From assembly GCA_027422505.1 (NCBI GenBank), contig JAPQWV010000418.1, forward strand, positions 1 to 64,000: DNA of 64,000 bases. Reading direction: 5' to 3'. This DNA comes from Craterostigma plantagineum (Eukaryota > Streptophyta > Magnoliopsida > Lamiales > Linderniaceae). Position 1 is the stretch's first letter, and each line of letters begins with the position of its first letter. A program made the position numbers and the translations under genes. The notes under the pieces were generated by a model, which saw only the letters and a program-made list of their open reading frames with translations, searched no databases and was not told the origin of the DNA. Positions 22,139-33,359 of this stretch are shown piece by piece.

Positions 22139-24065
22139 CCTTTTATGTGGAATCTCCACTCGTCGGATCTCATTGGAATAAATTATGCTCCATCTTGAAT
22201 ATTTTTCCCCAACTGGTTGCAAATTTTCGGACAAACTGATGCCTTCCATTTCACAGCCTTCTCTCTATTTGCAACAAACCTAGCCATCAACAGATTCCTT
22301 ATAGTTTCAAACATAGGAATGATTGGCTTGTCTCTAGCATCCATGATGAAGCTATTGAAAGACTCACACATATTATTAAGAAATATGTCACACTTAGGGA
22401 AGTCCCAAAGTGTGACCTTGACCAATGAATTGGATCTTTCTTCGATAGCCAGTTATACACTGCTTCATCAAGCTCCTTGATTTCTTCCATTCTCCTTCGA
22501 AAATCCTCCACTCGAGTAGCTTTTGTAGCTGCCCATAGAGCCATTTTATAGCAGTCCCATCAAAAGCATCCCTCTTCATGTTGGTGCGCATGTGTCTGAC
22601 ACATAATCTATTCTCAGCTTCGGGAAAGAGCTCTTCAAATGCAGGGATCAATCCTTTTTGTTTGTCAAACATAAAAGTCCAATTGTGCTGAGGCTCAAAC
22701 TCTATGTCACTCTCAAGCAACTTCAAAAACCATGTCCATGTATCTTTATTTTCCCGTTCTGCTAAGGCAAATGAGACTGGAAATATGTCATTGTTGGGAT
22801 CTAAACCTACTGCTGAAAGTAATTGACCACCCATTTATTCTTTAAGAAGCATCATCTACCCCAATTAGAGGCCTACATGCTGATTTAAACCCCTTCTTGC
22901 AGGCTAAAAAGCGAATGTACAGCGTCTGAAATCTAGGGCCATCTTCAATATCAGTCACCTTCAGTATGATAGTAGCATTTGGATCAGCCCTCTTGATTTC
23001 TTGACAATAGTCTCTAATCCTGCCAAATTGCTCTACGACCTTCGCATCAATCATTTCCATTGCTTTCCTCTTGGCTATGTAGGCCTTCATTTTAGAAATG
23101 TCCACCTTCAGAGTACTGCAACACCTCTCTCCTAAACTCAGATGTACCCAACTTTGGGTTTCCAGTTAATTTTTTAATAAATGTCTTACCTAACCAACTA
23201 GACTTCAGACTTTTGTTATGGAAGTTCCAATGACAATTATTATGGTCAGAGACATAACTCTTGATCTGCCAAGTATTTTCCCCACTCACTTTAGACAAAT
23301 AAACTGACCACTTACAGTCTTCTTTCCTACAAACAGCCCATAAGCTTCTACTATCATTTTTCTTGAATCTAACCATCATACCCCTCCTAACACAATGACT
23401 CTCTATTGCAAACTTTGCGTCTTGTTTAGAAGAAAACACAAGTTTCAGTTTCAAATCGGGAATTTTCATGTCGGTTAATCGGTTAAATCTGGGGTATCTA
23501 CCTCTCTTCTCATCATCAGACTCACTTAAAAACTCGTCCTCACTCTCTACACTATCAGAGTCACCATCCTCACACTGCATTAAAGTTAACATATCCTCAG
23601 ACACAAACTGAAAAACATTTGCAGCTTTCTTACCCTTGCTAGAAGGGCCACAACTTTCGAGACTTTGATCAACATGAGCATCAAACAATGTATCATCATC
23701 TTCCAAATTAAAATCACTGTCATAAAATTCGTCACACTCATCAACTACATCATCATTTGATGGGTCATCATCTAGTCTGACACCCTCAGAAACATCTTCA
23801 GGGTCATTTGGATACACCCATACACTACCAAGCAAAGGAGAACCTAAGAGTATTGTAAATTGAATAGAAAAGCTGTGAATCTTCGACACATAAATTCGAT
23901 TATAGACAAAATACTAATAAGAAAAGAAGACACTTGAAACATATACATTGGCACCTCCAGATGATCCATCAGCCATTCTTCTGTTATTTTCCTCGGGTAA
24001 CAATGTAACCACTTGGCAATTCTCGTGAGCTTTTGGAACAGAGATTTGGGGTGAGTTTGTGTCAA
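22139..24065 (-). pseudogene. MULE (MuDR-type) transposase, C-terminus cut off
   Basis: Minus-strand blocks in order are: an acidic N-terminal region; the MuDR DNA-binding-type domain (TDMKIPDLKLKLVFSSKQDA, WAVCRKEDCKWSVYLSK, WQIKSYVSDHNNCHWNFH); YIAKRKAMEMIDAKVVEQFG; LIGVDDAS; GGQLLSAVGLDPNNDIFPVS; TWTWFLKLLESDIEF; TFMFDKQKGLIPAFEELFPE; and NRLCVRHMRTNMKRDAF, reaching MARFVANREKAVKWK. Frames change at several points. The SWIM zinc finger expected after KNIQDGA is absent because the LTR ending at 22138 replaces it. The first exon is uncertain; an ATG near 23975 (MADGSSGGANVYV) is a candidate. The transposase is inactive as it stands. Confidence 0.88.
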
Positions 24066-24199
24066 AATAAATTTTGGGGTTAGGGCAAGAGCGTGGGTCG
24101 TCTCTCTATTTGTTTATCTTTTTGTTAATATTTTTACTGTTTAGGGAAGGTGAGGAGGGTCACGTGAGCTGCGCGTGCTGTGCTTCCGTTTAAATTGAC

Positions 24200-24329
24200 G
24201 ACATAAGTAACGTCGGGACTAATTTGCTTTATTTTTTAAAACATCGGGGACTAAATTGATCCCCGGAAAACATTGGGGACTAAATTGGTCCATGGGTTAA
24301 ATATCGGGGACCAATTTAGGTTTTATCCC
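24200..24329 (-). repeat. terminal inverted repeat of the MULE
   Basis: The end reads GGTTTTATCCC on the plus strand, so the element starts GGGATAAAACC on the minus strand. It is followed inward by direct repeats of the form GGGGACTAAATTG, a common plant MULE terminus. The next bases, CTTTCTCGC, continue the leader of retroelement copy A: copy D has CTTTCTCGCTCGATA at the same place, so this is probably the target site. The partner terminus was not found in the window. Confidence 0.7.
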
Positions 24330-24773
24330 CTTTCTCGCTCGATACGCGCGAAAAATTTCTCGATCGTAAATTTACTCAGGAATCTCATTTCTCGATTGTA
24401 AATTTACACGGAAATTTTTCTCGATCGTAAAATTTCTCGGCTACAGTATCGTACCTTAAGTTCAAAAACTTAGAAAAATTTTTAAGTCCTTCTCACTGTA
24501 GCTTTCAATAGCGAATAAAATCTTTCTCGATCGCAAATTAAATAGAGAATTGCATTTATAATTTGCACTAAGGCAATTCAATTGAGAACTTTAATCCTCG
24601 CGCGATAAAAAGCACGGAGTGAACAATGCTTAAAACACTTAGAAAAATTTCGACTGAACCTCTATAAGATTAACATACTTATGTCGAAATAAAATTATCT
24701 ATTCAAAATTCACTTTGTACGATCTTTGTGCGAATTTCATATTATCAATTCCGCATATCTTCAAACATGTTGT
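24330..24773 (+). repeat. 5' leader of pol-less retroelement copy A (left part)
   Basis: This matches 57815-58275 upstream of copy D, including the run of TCTCGATCGTAAA motifs and TTCTCGGCTACAGTA. It stops at AAACATGTTG, where a solo LTR has inserted, and resumes at 26661. No coding sequence. Confidence 0.7.
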
Positions 24774-26660
24774 TGTTGGGTTACCGGTGTCTCCGGAGAC
24801 GCCACGTCCCCGGGTACGGTGCAGAACAAAAATTTTTCGGGTTCCCTTATTGCCCTCGTTGCTCGGATCAGAATAGTAACACAGAGAATTACCAGTTGAA
24901 GCGAGTGGCAGCTCCTCGTCCTTTTCTTCAAGACTTCGTCGATGGTGGTGGATGGCACTAGATCGTCACGCCGACCTCACAGTGTACCACGAAATCAGTT
25001 CTCTAAAGATGGCTAGAGAGAATCGAGCCGTCGCGTGAGAGAAGAGTGTTTTTGTTCGGTGTGTGTTTTGTGCCTTTGTTATGGACGAAATTTTCCCTCC
25101 ACATTATGAAATAGGGATGCCCTATTTATAGTATGATATATTTGGAAATCCCTAGGATATCTCAAAGATATGGTTTTGATTTTGCTCCTTAAGTGGAGAG
25201 ATTTTGCCATATCTTTCTCTCCCTTATTCAATTCAAAATTCATATAAGGATACTTATCATAATTAGACAACTAACTTAAATACTAAGTCAAACTAAGTAT
25301 ATTTAAATATGGCATAAAATTCGAAACTTAATCCAAGATTAATTTCGAAATTTTCACCTTAAAATAAATAATATTCCAAATATATTATTTCCATATTTAT
25401 ATTTTCGAAATTAATTCCCAAGGCATAATTCGAAAATCAGCTTAGGGTCAAATTCTAATTTTACCATCAAGCCTTTTAAGCACTTGGCCAAACCCAAGTC
25501 TCAAAGTTAGTTTCATACGAAGTCCGACTTCGGTCCATTAAACGGCCCGAGGCCCACTAAGGCGCGGCCCAACGATCCAAGGCCCGTTAAGGCCCAAAAC
25601 ACTTTCTCTACTTATCAGTACAAGTTGATGATCCTTTTTAAGCCCGACTCTCTAGGTTCAACTCAATCGGCAAGGGAGGAATCCATGAGTCCGGCAGTTA
25701 CCTAGCCAATCCCGCAGTATCGGACCGTAACCCGATTCGAGTGCGAATTTCGACCCAGTCTTTATTCGAGAACCTTACTATAGATTACAGTACTACGTAT
25801 AAACCCTTCAGCTGTGTCCCAATCGAGTGAGAGCCATGGTCTATGTCAAACTCACCATACTCGATTCAATGATAAAACGGGGACGACGCAAATTACCAAA
25901 ACTACCCTCCATGTCTAACATGAGTTAGTTCAATACCTTGGCCAAGGATTTCGTAATTTCCCGTCGCCATCCTCATAGGACACTTATCTCGATTACTTGC
26001 AAGACTGTGAATCCGTACTCGGCGGTCTAAGCACGACAATCACAAATCGTCATCAAGACCGCATCTGGCCCGCTGACCCATGCAACAGCAAATTGGGTCG
26101 AGGGGAACCAGTGACAGTTGAGACTTCAAAGTCAACTCCGTCAAAGCCCCTTTCGGTCTAAGGTTCACGTAGACTACTATAGTGTTGTCGTCGGTCATTG
26201 ACACTCCTTGAGTAATAAGCCATGTTCGACTGTACGACCCGTGAGTCAGTGTCCATGAAACGATTCAGTCCCTTGATTCGACTCGCATCACAAGTCATGA
26301 CCTACGCTTCCAAGCGGGATATCGGCACTCGATAGGTCATCGACAAATAAGCGGTAATCGGTTATCCAGCACCCAGCTGGAGTCTAAGGCTTATGGACTT
26401 TAAATGCTCGAGGCTAAGAGTCCACTGGTGCCTTCCTCTCTCGTACCCATCGAGAACAGTGACTCAACTCGACACATTTGGATTTGTTCATTTATTGCTT
26501 TACCGAGTGCTTAGTAAAGTACTCTTACATCCAATAAACGAACAACGCCTTTCAATAAACACATAAAAGATATCTTATTACATAAAAGGTCGAATGATAA
26601 ATAAGCTAATGCCCTATACAATCTAATCCTCGTATAGCATTCGAGGGCATATTCCTAACA
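24774..26660 (-). mobile_element. solo LTR (1.9 kb) inserted in copy A
   Basis: On the minus strand it begins TGTTAGGAATATGCCCTCG and ends GGTAACCCAACA. The five bases outside are GTTGT on the left and GTTGC on the right, a target duplication with one mismatch. The uninterrupted leader of copy D confirms the junction. A promoter-like ACTATAAATAGGG lies near 25120-25132 on the minus strand. There is no primer site, coding region or second LTR, so recombination between two LTRs is the likely origin. The LTR starting at 62453 belongs to the same family and shares TGCCCTCG, GCGGGATTGGCTAGG and CGGATTCCTCCC. Confidence 0.82.
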
Positions 26661-26753
26661 GTTGCGATTTGATACATCATTATGGTTTGATATATATTGA
26701 ATTTCGACTCAAATTCTTGAACTAATGATTTACATTTCTTATGTGTATTACAG
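26661..26753 (+). promoter_or_regulatory. 3' splice-site-like sequence just before the copy A ORF
   Basis: The leader ends with a branch-point-like ACTAATGAT at 26721-26729, a pyrimidine-rich stretch and TTACAG immediately before the ATG at 26754. Copy D has GCTAATGAC followed by TATTTCAG directly before its ATG at 58359. The same arrangement in two diverged copies suggests that the ORF is expressed from a spliced transcript. Confidence 0.5.
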
Positions 26754-29700
26754 ATGGATCACTATCCTGCCTACAACCACATAAATGAAAAGAATCTATA
26801 CCTCAAGGTGCAAGATACCAACTTTCAACTCGACCTGACTTCCTTCAGGTGTCAGGACGAGATCATCGTGTCCATCTTACAAGGCCATCCTCTTTGGAAT
26901 GCTCTGACGATGACGGCGTCAGTACTGATGGTCTATCTCCAGCAATTTTGGGGAAGAATTAAGAGTCTCATAGTAGAGGGCAGCTACCAGTTTACCACGG
27001 TGGTTGGGACGAGACACATCAGCTTCAGCAAGGATGATTTTGGTCTCGTTCTTGACCTGCCATTTAGCCCAAACTACGATCCTATGCCTACTAATTCAGA
27101 AATGGTGCGTGACTTCCTCCACATGGGATATCGGCCTCCTCTCACCAAGCTTGCTCAAGTTCAGAGCAATGGCATCCCTCATCCGTGGAAGACACTTTTC
27201 GAGATAATCAATAAGTGTCTGTCACCAAAGCATGCAGGGTTCGACAAAGGCAACGTCAATATTCTGAGGATTTTCCATGGAATCGCCTTCTCGCAGAATT
27301 ACGATTTCGCTCAACTGCTCTGGAATGATCTAGCCGAGCAGATCAGGCAGAAGGAAAACAAGCGATGAAAGAATGTTCGCTATGCTCGGTGGTTCAATGT
27401 GATCATTGCCAATCTCATGGAGCTCCACGACAATATTCCACATCTGCCTCCAGGAGGGAACTATCAACCACCACGACTCAAATTCTTCCACAACCCCAGG
27501 CTCACAGATCTGATACAACCATCGATGCCGATCCCGTTTGAGCTTCTTCGTCTTGCCGACCCCGCGGGAGACGAATACCAGAGATACTCTCGGGAATATC
27601 ATCTCACTGAGCAAATGATTCGAGGGCCCCCGATAGATATCCAAGTGAGCCCTCAACAACAACAACACTCCAGCCCTGAGGACACGTTGATTGATCTAGT
27701 GGCTCTGGAGCTAGAGCAGGAGCTTCCAACTCAGGACGAACAAATACCTGAGGTTGATGCCACGTTGATCGATGCTGTGGCAGCAGAGTTGGAACAAGAG
27801 GCTTTCGCAGAAACACTCCAGGTGGAAGTGCCCGTCCATGTTGGCGTGCTCGAAGAGACCATTGAAGAGGTTCTTCAACAAATAGCACATCCCGAGGCAG
27901 AAATGGGGCAAACCTCACTTCCACAGGTGAAGGAACAGGCTCGTGAGGACGTTGAACACGTACCTTCTCCTCACACGGCCACCTCATCAGACACGGAGTC
28001 CGATGAGGAGATCAGATTGATAGGACGGACTCCCAGACGACTCAGCAAACAACTTGAGTCCCTCTTCACCACCGTCACCATATCGGACACCACACCGATC
28101 ACCTCTTCAAGTGCTGCGGCCACTACTTCGTTCAATCTTGAGCCGCTACACAGCCTACCGGTGTCTGGTTCACAGGTTCACATCGAGTCTGCCGTAACAC
28201 CCATAGAGGAGCATCTCCAAGATTCGCATCAAGAATTGGGTGGAAGTCTCGAACAGTCACAACCTCAATTGACTCTGAGCCAACTTGAGGAGCGGGTGTT
28301 AGCTCGAGGGTTGTCAATAGGTGACATCAGTCGACCTGGTCCATCTACGAGGGAGGCGTCCGTCCCATTCGTGACAGAAGACTGACTTCAGGCCGCTCTC
28401 TCCGAGGCTTTAAAGTCCTTTGAAGATAAGATCATGGAGAGCGTGCGTACAGCTTTCGAGACGTCCCGCCAAGATTGTGGGAAAGCACCCGTCTCGGAGC
28501 CGTCTTACTCACAACTCATCCTCACACCCGTACAACCCACTCGTACCACACCCATCCCCACACCCATCCTCACCCACAACTTAATCAACCCCGCAACAGT
28601 ACCTATCAGCGACCTCCAACCTATCTTAGCCGCCCGCCTACTAGAGCTGACCACTCGAATGCCGAAAGAAGAAGACCTCTTCTGCCGTCTCGTTGACCGT
28701 CCTGACCCGATCGAAACCTGTCGAGGCCAAGGCTCTCGCTCCAAACGCCGACATGATGATCCAGATGATCAAGGTCGTCATGAGGGGGAGGAGAGGCATC
28801 AGAGACAAACACGAAGCCAAAGACGAAGCTCGGGCGCGACGCAGACAAGCGCTGGAGATGCTAAAACCACACAACCCACTACCTAAACAACCACCACCAC
28901 GCACCGCACCACTCTAACCCAAACCCAAATCGACCCACCATCCTTCACCCTAAGGACGCCTCCGCCCACACTAATGACCCTCACAAGCCCCTTGCTTCCG
29001 GAAGAAGAAGCAAGTGCCACTATGCTCGTGGCCCTAACAGCTACTCAAGCGACTCCCTCAATTGCTCCAGACCATAGAGACTCCCTCAATTGCTCCAAAT
29101 CGGGTGCTTCTGGCCATAGCATCAATCCGCACGAATTCCTAGATAAGTACATCTTCGAAGAACAGTGGATGACCCACAGCATGCCCGATGAAGCTCAAAG
29201 ACAACGCATCAGGGACGTTCAAGCAGCTTCAGTTGACTTAGTCTTAATTGAAGACGAAGAACTTCGGGAAGGTGATGACCATGAACAAGTTCCCGCATGG
29301 CTTTCAGAATTAATTGCGCAACGAGCGGCCTTGCCTACAAGACAAATGCCTGAAACCGTTCGCATTGATACGCAGCCGGAAAACATAAGGATTGAGATCT
29401 CATTCCTGGAAAAGTTCGTCAAAATATTTGGAGGTCACCGAACAAGATCAAGACGCCGAACGAGTTTGAGCTCACAGGCATCTCTCACTGGGAGCAGCAG
29501 AAAAGAATGACCTATCTTTGGATGCTGACCCAACGCGGACCCGATGTGAGGCTGGGGATTCCTAAGAAGCGGCTGAAGCGTCACTTCAAGGAATTATCCC
29601 CGATATGTCAGCTACTCAGCGTCTACTTCACTAAAGGGAATCTTCCAACACCGTACTACGTGATAGAGCAGATAGATCGAACCCGAGAAGTACTAAGCGA

Positions 29701-30204
29701 GAGTGACCTACCCTATCTTCCTGCCAAGGAGGTGTACAAGCTCTACCAACTCTATGTAGAGAAGTACAAGGGTCCTCAGGGCTTTATCACGAACGAAGGA
29801 CTCGAGGGACTCTACTGATTCATGTTGCGACAAGTCAAGTACTCTGCCGCACACGATCTTCAGATGGCTCTAGAGAGCAATATGAAGAAGGTCAACATGA
29901 CGGCCCCGCTCAATCAAGGACCTGAAATCGAAGGGCTTCCAAGTAATCACGTACACATCAGCTCAGTCCTAGGCATCAGCTCCGTCCTGAGATACATAAG
30001 TTTTGCGACGGAACACTCAAGGTGATCAGACAGAACATACAGAAGAGATTGGAAGAAATCAATCGAGAGACGATGCTGAGGATTCATCGGTTCGTGAGAG
30101 AACAACCGCTCCTGCTGGAACTACTTGATGACATCGAGGAGCAACTGGAGCTGAGGAGCACGTTAAGGAACTTCGAGTACACGCTGGGCTTGCGCAGGTC
30201 TTAA
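26754..30204 (+). pseudogene. large ORF of pol-less retroelement copy A
   Basis: The N-terminal domain (26754-27500) has LDLTSFRCQDEIIVSILQGH, MVYLQQFW, SFSKDDFGLVLDLPF, PWKTLFEIINKCLSPKHAGF and SQNYDFAQLLWNDLAEQI. From memory it resembles proteins next to copia elements in asterid genomes. An acidic, glutamine-rich linker with ELEQELPTQDEQI follows, then a proline/threonine-rich and an arginine-rich part. The C-terminal helical domain (29430-30204) has NEFELTGISHWEQQKRMTYL, PICQLLSVYF, EVYKLYQLYVEKYKGPQGF, VKYSAAHDLQMALESNMKK and ETMLRIHRFVREQPLLLELL. Stops at 27366, 28383 and 29816 and frame shifts near 28700 and 29430 break it. The stop at 29816 replaces an arginine codon kept in the sister copies. 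No protease, integrase or reverse transcriptase is present. It is probably gag-like, but the function is unknown. Confidence 0.7.
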
Positions 30205-30247
30205 TATGCCCGACGAAGACAAACAGCGTGGAAGGGCAATCAAGCAC

Positions 30248-30258
30248 AAAGGGTGAGA
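30248..30258 (+). other. polypurine tract of copy A
   Basis: AAAGGGTGAGA lies immediately before the 3' LTR start TGTAGAATACG at 30260. The minus-strand copies have the equivalent AAAGGGGGAGAT at 61771-61784 and AGAGGGGGAGAT at 38326-38337. Confidence 0.75.
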
Positions 30259-30259
30259 T

Positions 30260-30607
30260 TGTAGAATACGATTTGTAATTGTGCTTTGATTTGTTAGTTG
30301 TCTTCGTAGATTGGAGCGTTATATGTATTTGTCCTTAGTTTAGGACTTACTCGTTATTTATACCAAGTTTGTTTGGTATAAATAGACTTGTAAACATTGT
30401 GCTTAATAGAGAAATTTAGTCAATTGATCCGAAGGGCTGCCAAATCCAATCCTAGAGAGAAACTCGAGAACCATTCTCTCACTACTCGAATTCTCTCTCA
30501 AGTTCTTCAACGAAGGTTTTTCGATTGAAGTTAATTTCATACAATTTTAATCGAATTACTTAGATTTGAGTCTAGGATCATAGGAGTTGATAATCGAGGA
30601 CCTAACA
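30260..30607 (+). repeat. 3' LTR of copy A (348 bp)
   Basis: It starts TGTAGAATACG and ends AATCGAGGACCTAACA. A TATA box TATAAATA at 30377-30384 overlaps a hairpin with arms TATACCAAG (30359-30367) and TTTGGTATA (30372-30380). It aligns with the minus-strand LTR at 37975-38324 and the LTR fragments at 31267-31401 and 61557-61769. Confidence 0.82.
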
Positions 30608-31266
30608 CAATATTTGGCTCATCTAATCTTATCGAAGTCACGTCAAACGTGAACTTATTCCAATAAGAGTTTCAACTATCTTTGTCTGAGTCATTGATCA
30701 TCACGGCTAACCCTGCTTATTGGGTATAACTACCTAAGTGTGACCTATCAACTTATGCTCAAATCGCACAGAATGTACCGTCCCTTGCTGCCATACGCTT
30801 TGTGGGGGGGCGGACTGGTATGACGAGCGGCGTCCAAGACACACCCGAGACGCTAACATTGGGGCGGGATATACGACGCCAACTTACTCAGAACAAATCG
30901 CAAAACTCCTCAACGCTACACATCTCGAGCATGATAGAATATAGGAATCCAACAACTTTACCCACTTAATATTTTTCAAAGTGAGAATAAGCCATCTCAC
31001 ATAAGAGCACATTCACCATGCATATCACTTAAAAAACCAACATGCACGAGGTAGTAAATTAACCCTAGAAAAATAAACTACAAGACAACACAAGCGGGTT
31101 ATTTCTCGCCTATCCCTATTACATGCGTATTCAAAATAAACTCGGGTTGTCGCACGGGTCTTGAAGTCGTCAAACGTCCTTCGTCATTCGAATGGCCTCA
31201 AAGACACCGAACGTCCACCATCTTGTCACCGTCCGGGGTTTGTCTACCATTAAATGGGCCCTCGTG
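30608..31266. other. unclassified sequence between two LTR ends
   Basis: It lies between the complete copy A LTR and a second, partial LTR end of the same family and orientation. It has a G-rich patch near 30806-30816 and no recognisable protein, terminal repeat or RNA gene. It may be the remnant of another element or of the original flank. Confidence 0.35.
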
Positions 31267-31401
31267 TTCGTATTTAATCTCGAATTCTCTCTCAAGTTCT
31301 TCAATGAAGGTTTTTCGATCGAAATTAATTTCATACAATTCTAATCGAATTCCTTAGGATTTGAGTCTAGGATCATAGGAGTTGATAATCGAGGACCTAA
31401 C
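31267..31401 (+). repeat. 3' end of a second LTR of the copy A family
   Basis: The sequence from TCTCGAATTCTCTCTCAAG to GAGGACCTAACA repeats the last 130 bases or so of the LTR at 30260-30607 with a few differences. The first two-thirds of the LTR is missing. It abuts the terminal repeat of the MULE-like element at 31402. Confidence 0.7.
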
Positions 31402-31660
31402 ACTATTCACCGCCCCCTTTTTACTTGTTACCACCCCCTAAGGGTATGTAAAAAGATGATTTTGCCCTTATGATATTTAGAGTAATTTAAAAAGGAAAAA
31501 ACTAAATATATAATTTCGGTACGAAATACTAAAAACTACATACACAAATAATTCGAACGATCGATCGATACGGGAAAAAAATTTCGTTTTAACATTTTAG
31601 GACCGATCGATCGATATTTTTGGCCCTGTAGTCCACGTGTCGAAAGAAATTTTCGGCATG

Positions 31661-31701
31661 GCAGTGTCCGAGCCGATCGACATTTTCGGCTCGGACACTG
31701 C
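31661..31701. repeat. perfect 16-bp hairpin in the MULE-like element
   Basis: Arms GCAGTGTCCGAGCCGA (31661-31676) and TCGGCTCGGACACTGC (31686-31701) are exact reverse complements with a nine-base loop. A weaker foldback lies on the other side of the element at about 32748-32825. Confidence 0.85.
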
Positions 31702-32039
31702 TTGGCCGTAAATTTTGTTCGGCCATGCCGGTCGATCCAAATTTTCAGCCACAGCAGGTCCGACTGAGAACGACGATCGGCTGGTACAGTGCATGGCCTA
31801 AAAAATCATTCATCCGTTGCACTGCCTAGCCGAAAATCTCGATCGACCGATTTTTTTTTTGGACGTTTTTCGAGAATAATTATTTGTTTCAGTAATTTTT
31901 TTGTGTTATAATTTGTGACTATCTATTGTATTAGTAATTGGAAACGGAATAAATATGCAAAAAAATATTCCAAACATATACAATATGCGTCCGATACATA
32001 AACGATACATATACAGTACACCATGGGGCCTGGCGGCTG

Positions 32040-32640
32040 AGAAAATAGACAGTCACAAATTATACTGCTCCAATAGGTGCAGCCACTGATCCAATCGACT
32101 CTGATATCTTCTTTCCCAACCGGCAACTCGACCATCATGATTCTTGAACCAATACGGATGTAAGATGGGCATAGGAAAATCTGGACATAAGTTAAGTCTA
32201 ATATAATGCTGATAATTATCTCCAAGGTGCGCCAGGACGATCGTACGGCTCGGTCCAGTAGCAGTCCGTCCGGCACGCAATGGCAATATTGTGTTCGAAT
32301 GCATGTTGATGTTCGACCTATTGCCGTACCCGTAGAGGATAATTACATCGTTCCAAAGTGTCGTCACAGCCCACAGATCACACGGTATCGCCATCCAGTG
32401 GTTTGGTGCACAAGGCCCCCCTCCCAGCGTATACGATTCACCGCCATTTCCAATGACTCACCATAGTACCGCATTTCTTATGCGACAAAATAATTAGCTC
32501 GAACCCAAGACCAATAGCAATGCTTTTCGCCCAGTTAATGGCTCCCACGTCGGTCGGAAATCGTCCTCCTGCACGAAAATGCTCACTGTAGTTTACCCCG
32601 TCGCCGAAACAGTCCTCCTCCCGTCCTCCTGTGGCGCTCG
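32040..32640 (-). pseudogene. fused FAR1-like and OTU-like transposase remnant
   Basis: Read on the minus strand from about 32640, an N-terminal part has GGRFPTDVGAINWAKSIAIG and FELIILSHK, like the start of FAR1/MULE proteins. It runs directly into a C-terminal part with APNHWMAIPCDLWAV, LPLRAGRTATGPSRTIVLAH and CPDFPMPILHPYWFKNHDGR, like the OTU-type cysteine-protease region of Kaonashi-type MULEs. The zinc finger and transposase catalytic core expected between them are missing, and at least one frame break lies near 32415. Protein family assignment is from memory of motif patterns. Confidence 0.5.
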
Positions 32641-33359
32641 CTAGTTCTACCTCCTGGTAGGGACTTCCCAGCCCTATTATGCAACTAAATATTAAAAAAA
32701 AATGGTCGAACTATTTTTTCGACGGCCTATAGAGGCGGCCGAAAATGGATCTCGGCCGGTGCTGTTTCGGCCGATCGGTACTATCGGCCGGCTCAGCACC
32801 AGCCGATCCGAGATTTCGGCCATGCATGGCGCGGCCGAAAAAAATTTTCGGCCGCCACAAGGCGCTGCCGAATAAATTTTTCGGCCCGGCCTTGTGGCTG
32901 CAGAAAATTTTTTTCGGCCGGGCCATGCACCGGCCCAAAAAATCGTTCGATCGTGTCTTTTTCCACACGATTCCGATCCGTGTATGCGATAATTCATCTA
33001 CGTACGAACGATTTTTACGAGAATTTGCTTATCAGTCGTGCGAATAGACCCTTTCTTTTCCCTTGTTCCTTTCCCCTGTCGTCGGTCCATTGCGAATTTG
33101 AGTTTTTTTTGTTTTGTTTGAGTTTGATTTGGATGTGTGATTGCGATATGGAAAGTGTTGTCTGTAAATAGAAATGTTTATTCATAAAGCCAAATCGTCT
33201 TTTTATAGTCCTGTGGAGTGGTGACTAGGGAAAATGGGGCGGCGAATAGAATAGTAATCCCGTAGGTAAAATAAGCATTCAAGTTTCCAAATCGAAACGT
33301 GCAATTGATTCGTTTGAGTTTGATGAAACATTTCTTGGGTATGGTGAAGAATCGAAGGA

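Larger units (their letters stand above)
31402..33250 (-). mobile_element. MULE-like non-autonomous element with terminal inverted repeats
   Basis: The left end TATTCACCGCCCCCTTTTTA matches the reverse complement of the right end, TATTCGCCGCCCCATTTTCC. A second block follows (TTACCACCCC on the left, TCACCACTCC on the right), giving inverted termini of about 33 bp. Inside both ends are GC-rich foldback sequences with many CGGCCG and TTTTCGGCC motifs, and between them a deleted transposase-derived gene. A clean nine-base target duplication was not found. Its right end lies about 110 bp upstream of the PPR gene, so it may form part of that promoter. Confidence 0.55.

Noticed and set aside
32692..33047. 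Overlapping open frames of 85-101 codons on both strands
   Set aside because: They arise from palindromic CGGCCG-rich foldback sequence, which stays open on both strands; the translation is repetitive and has no domain.
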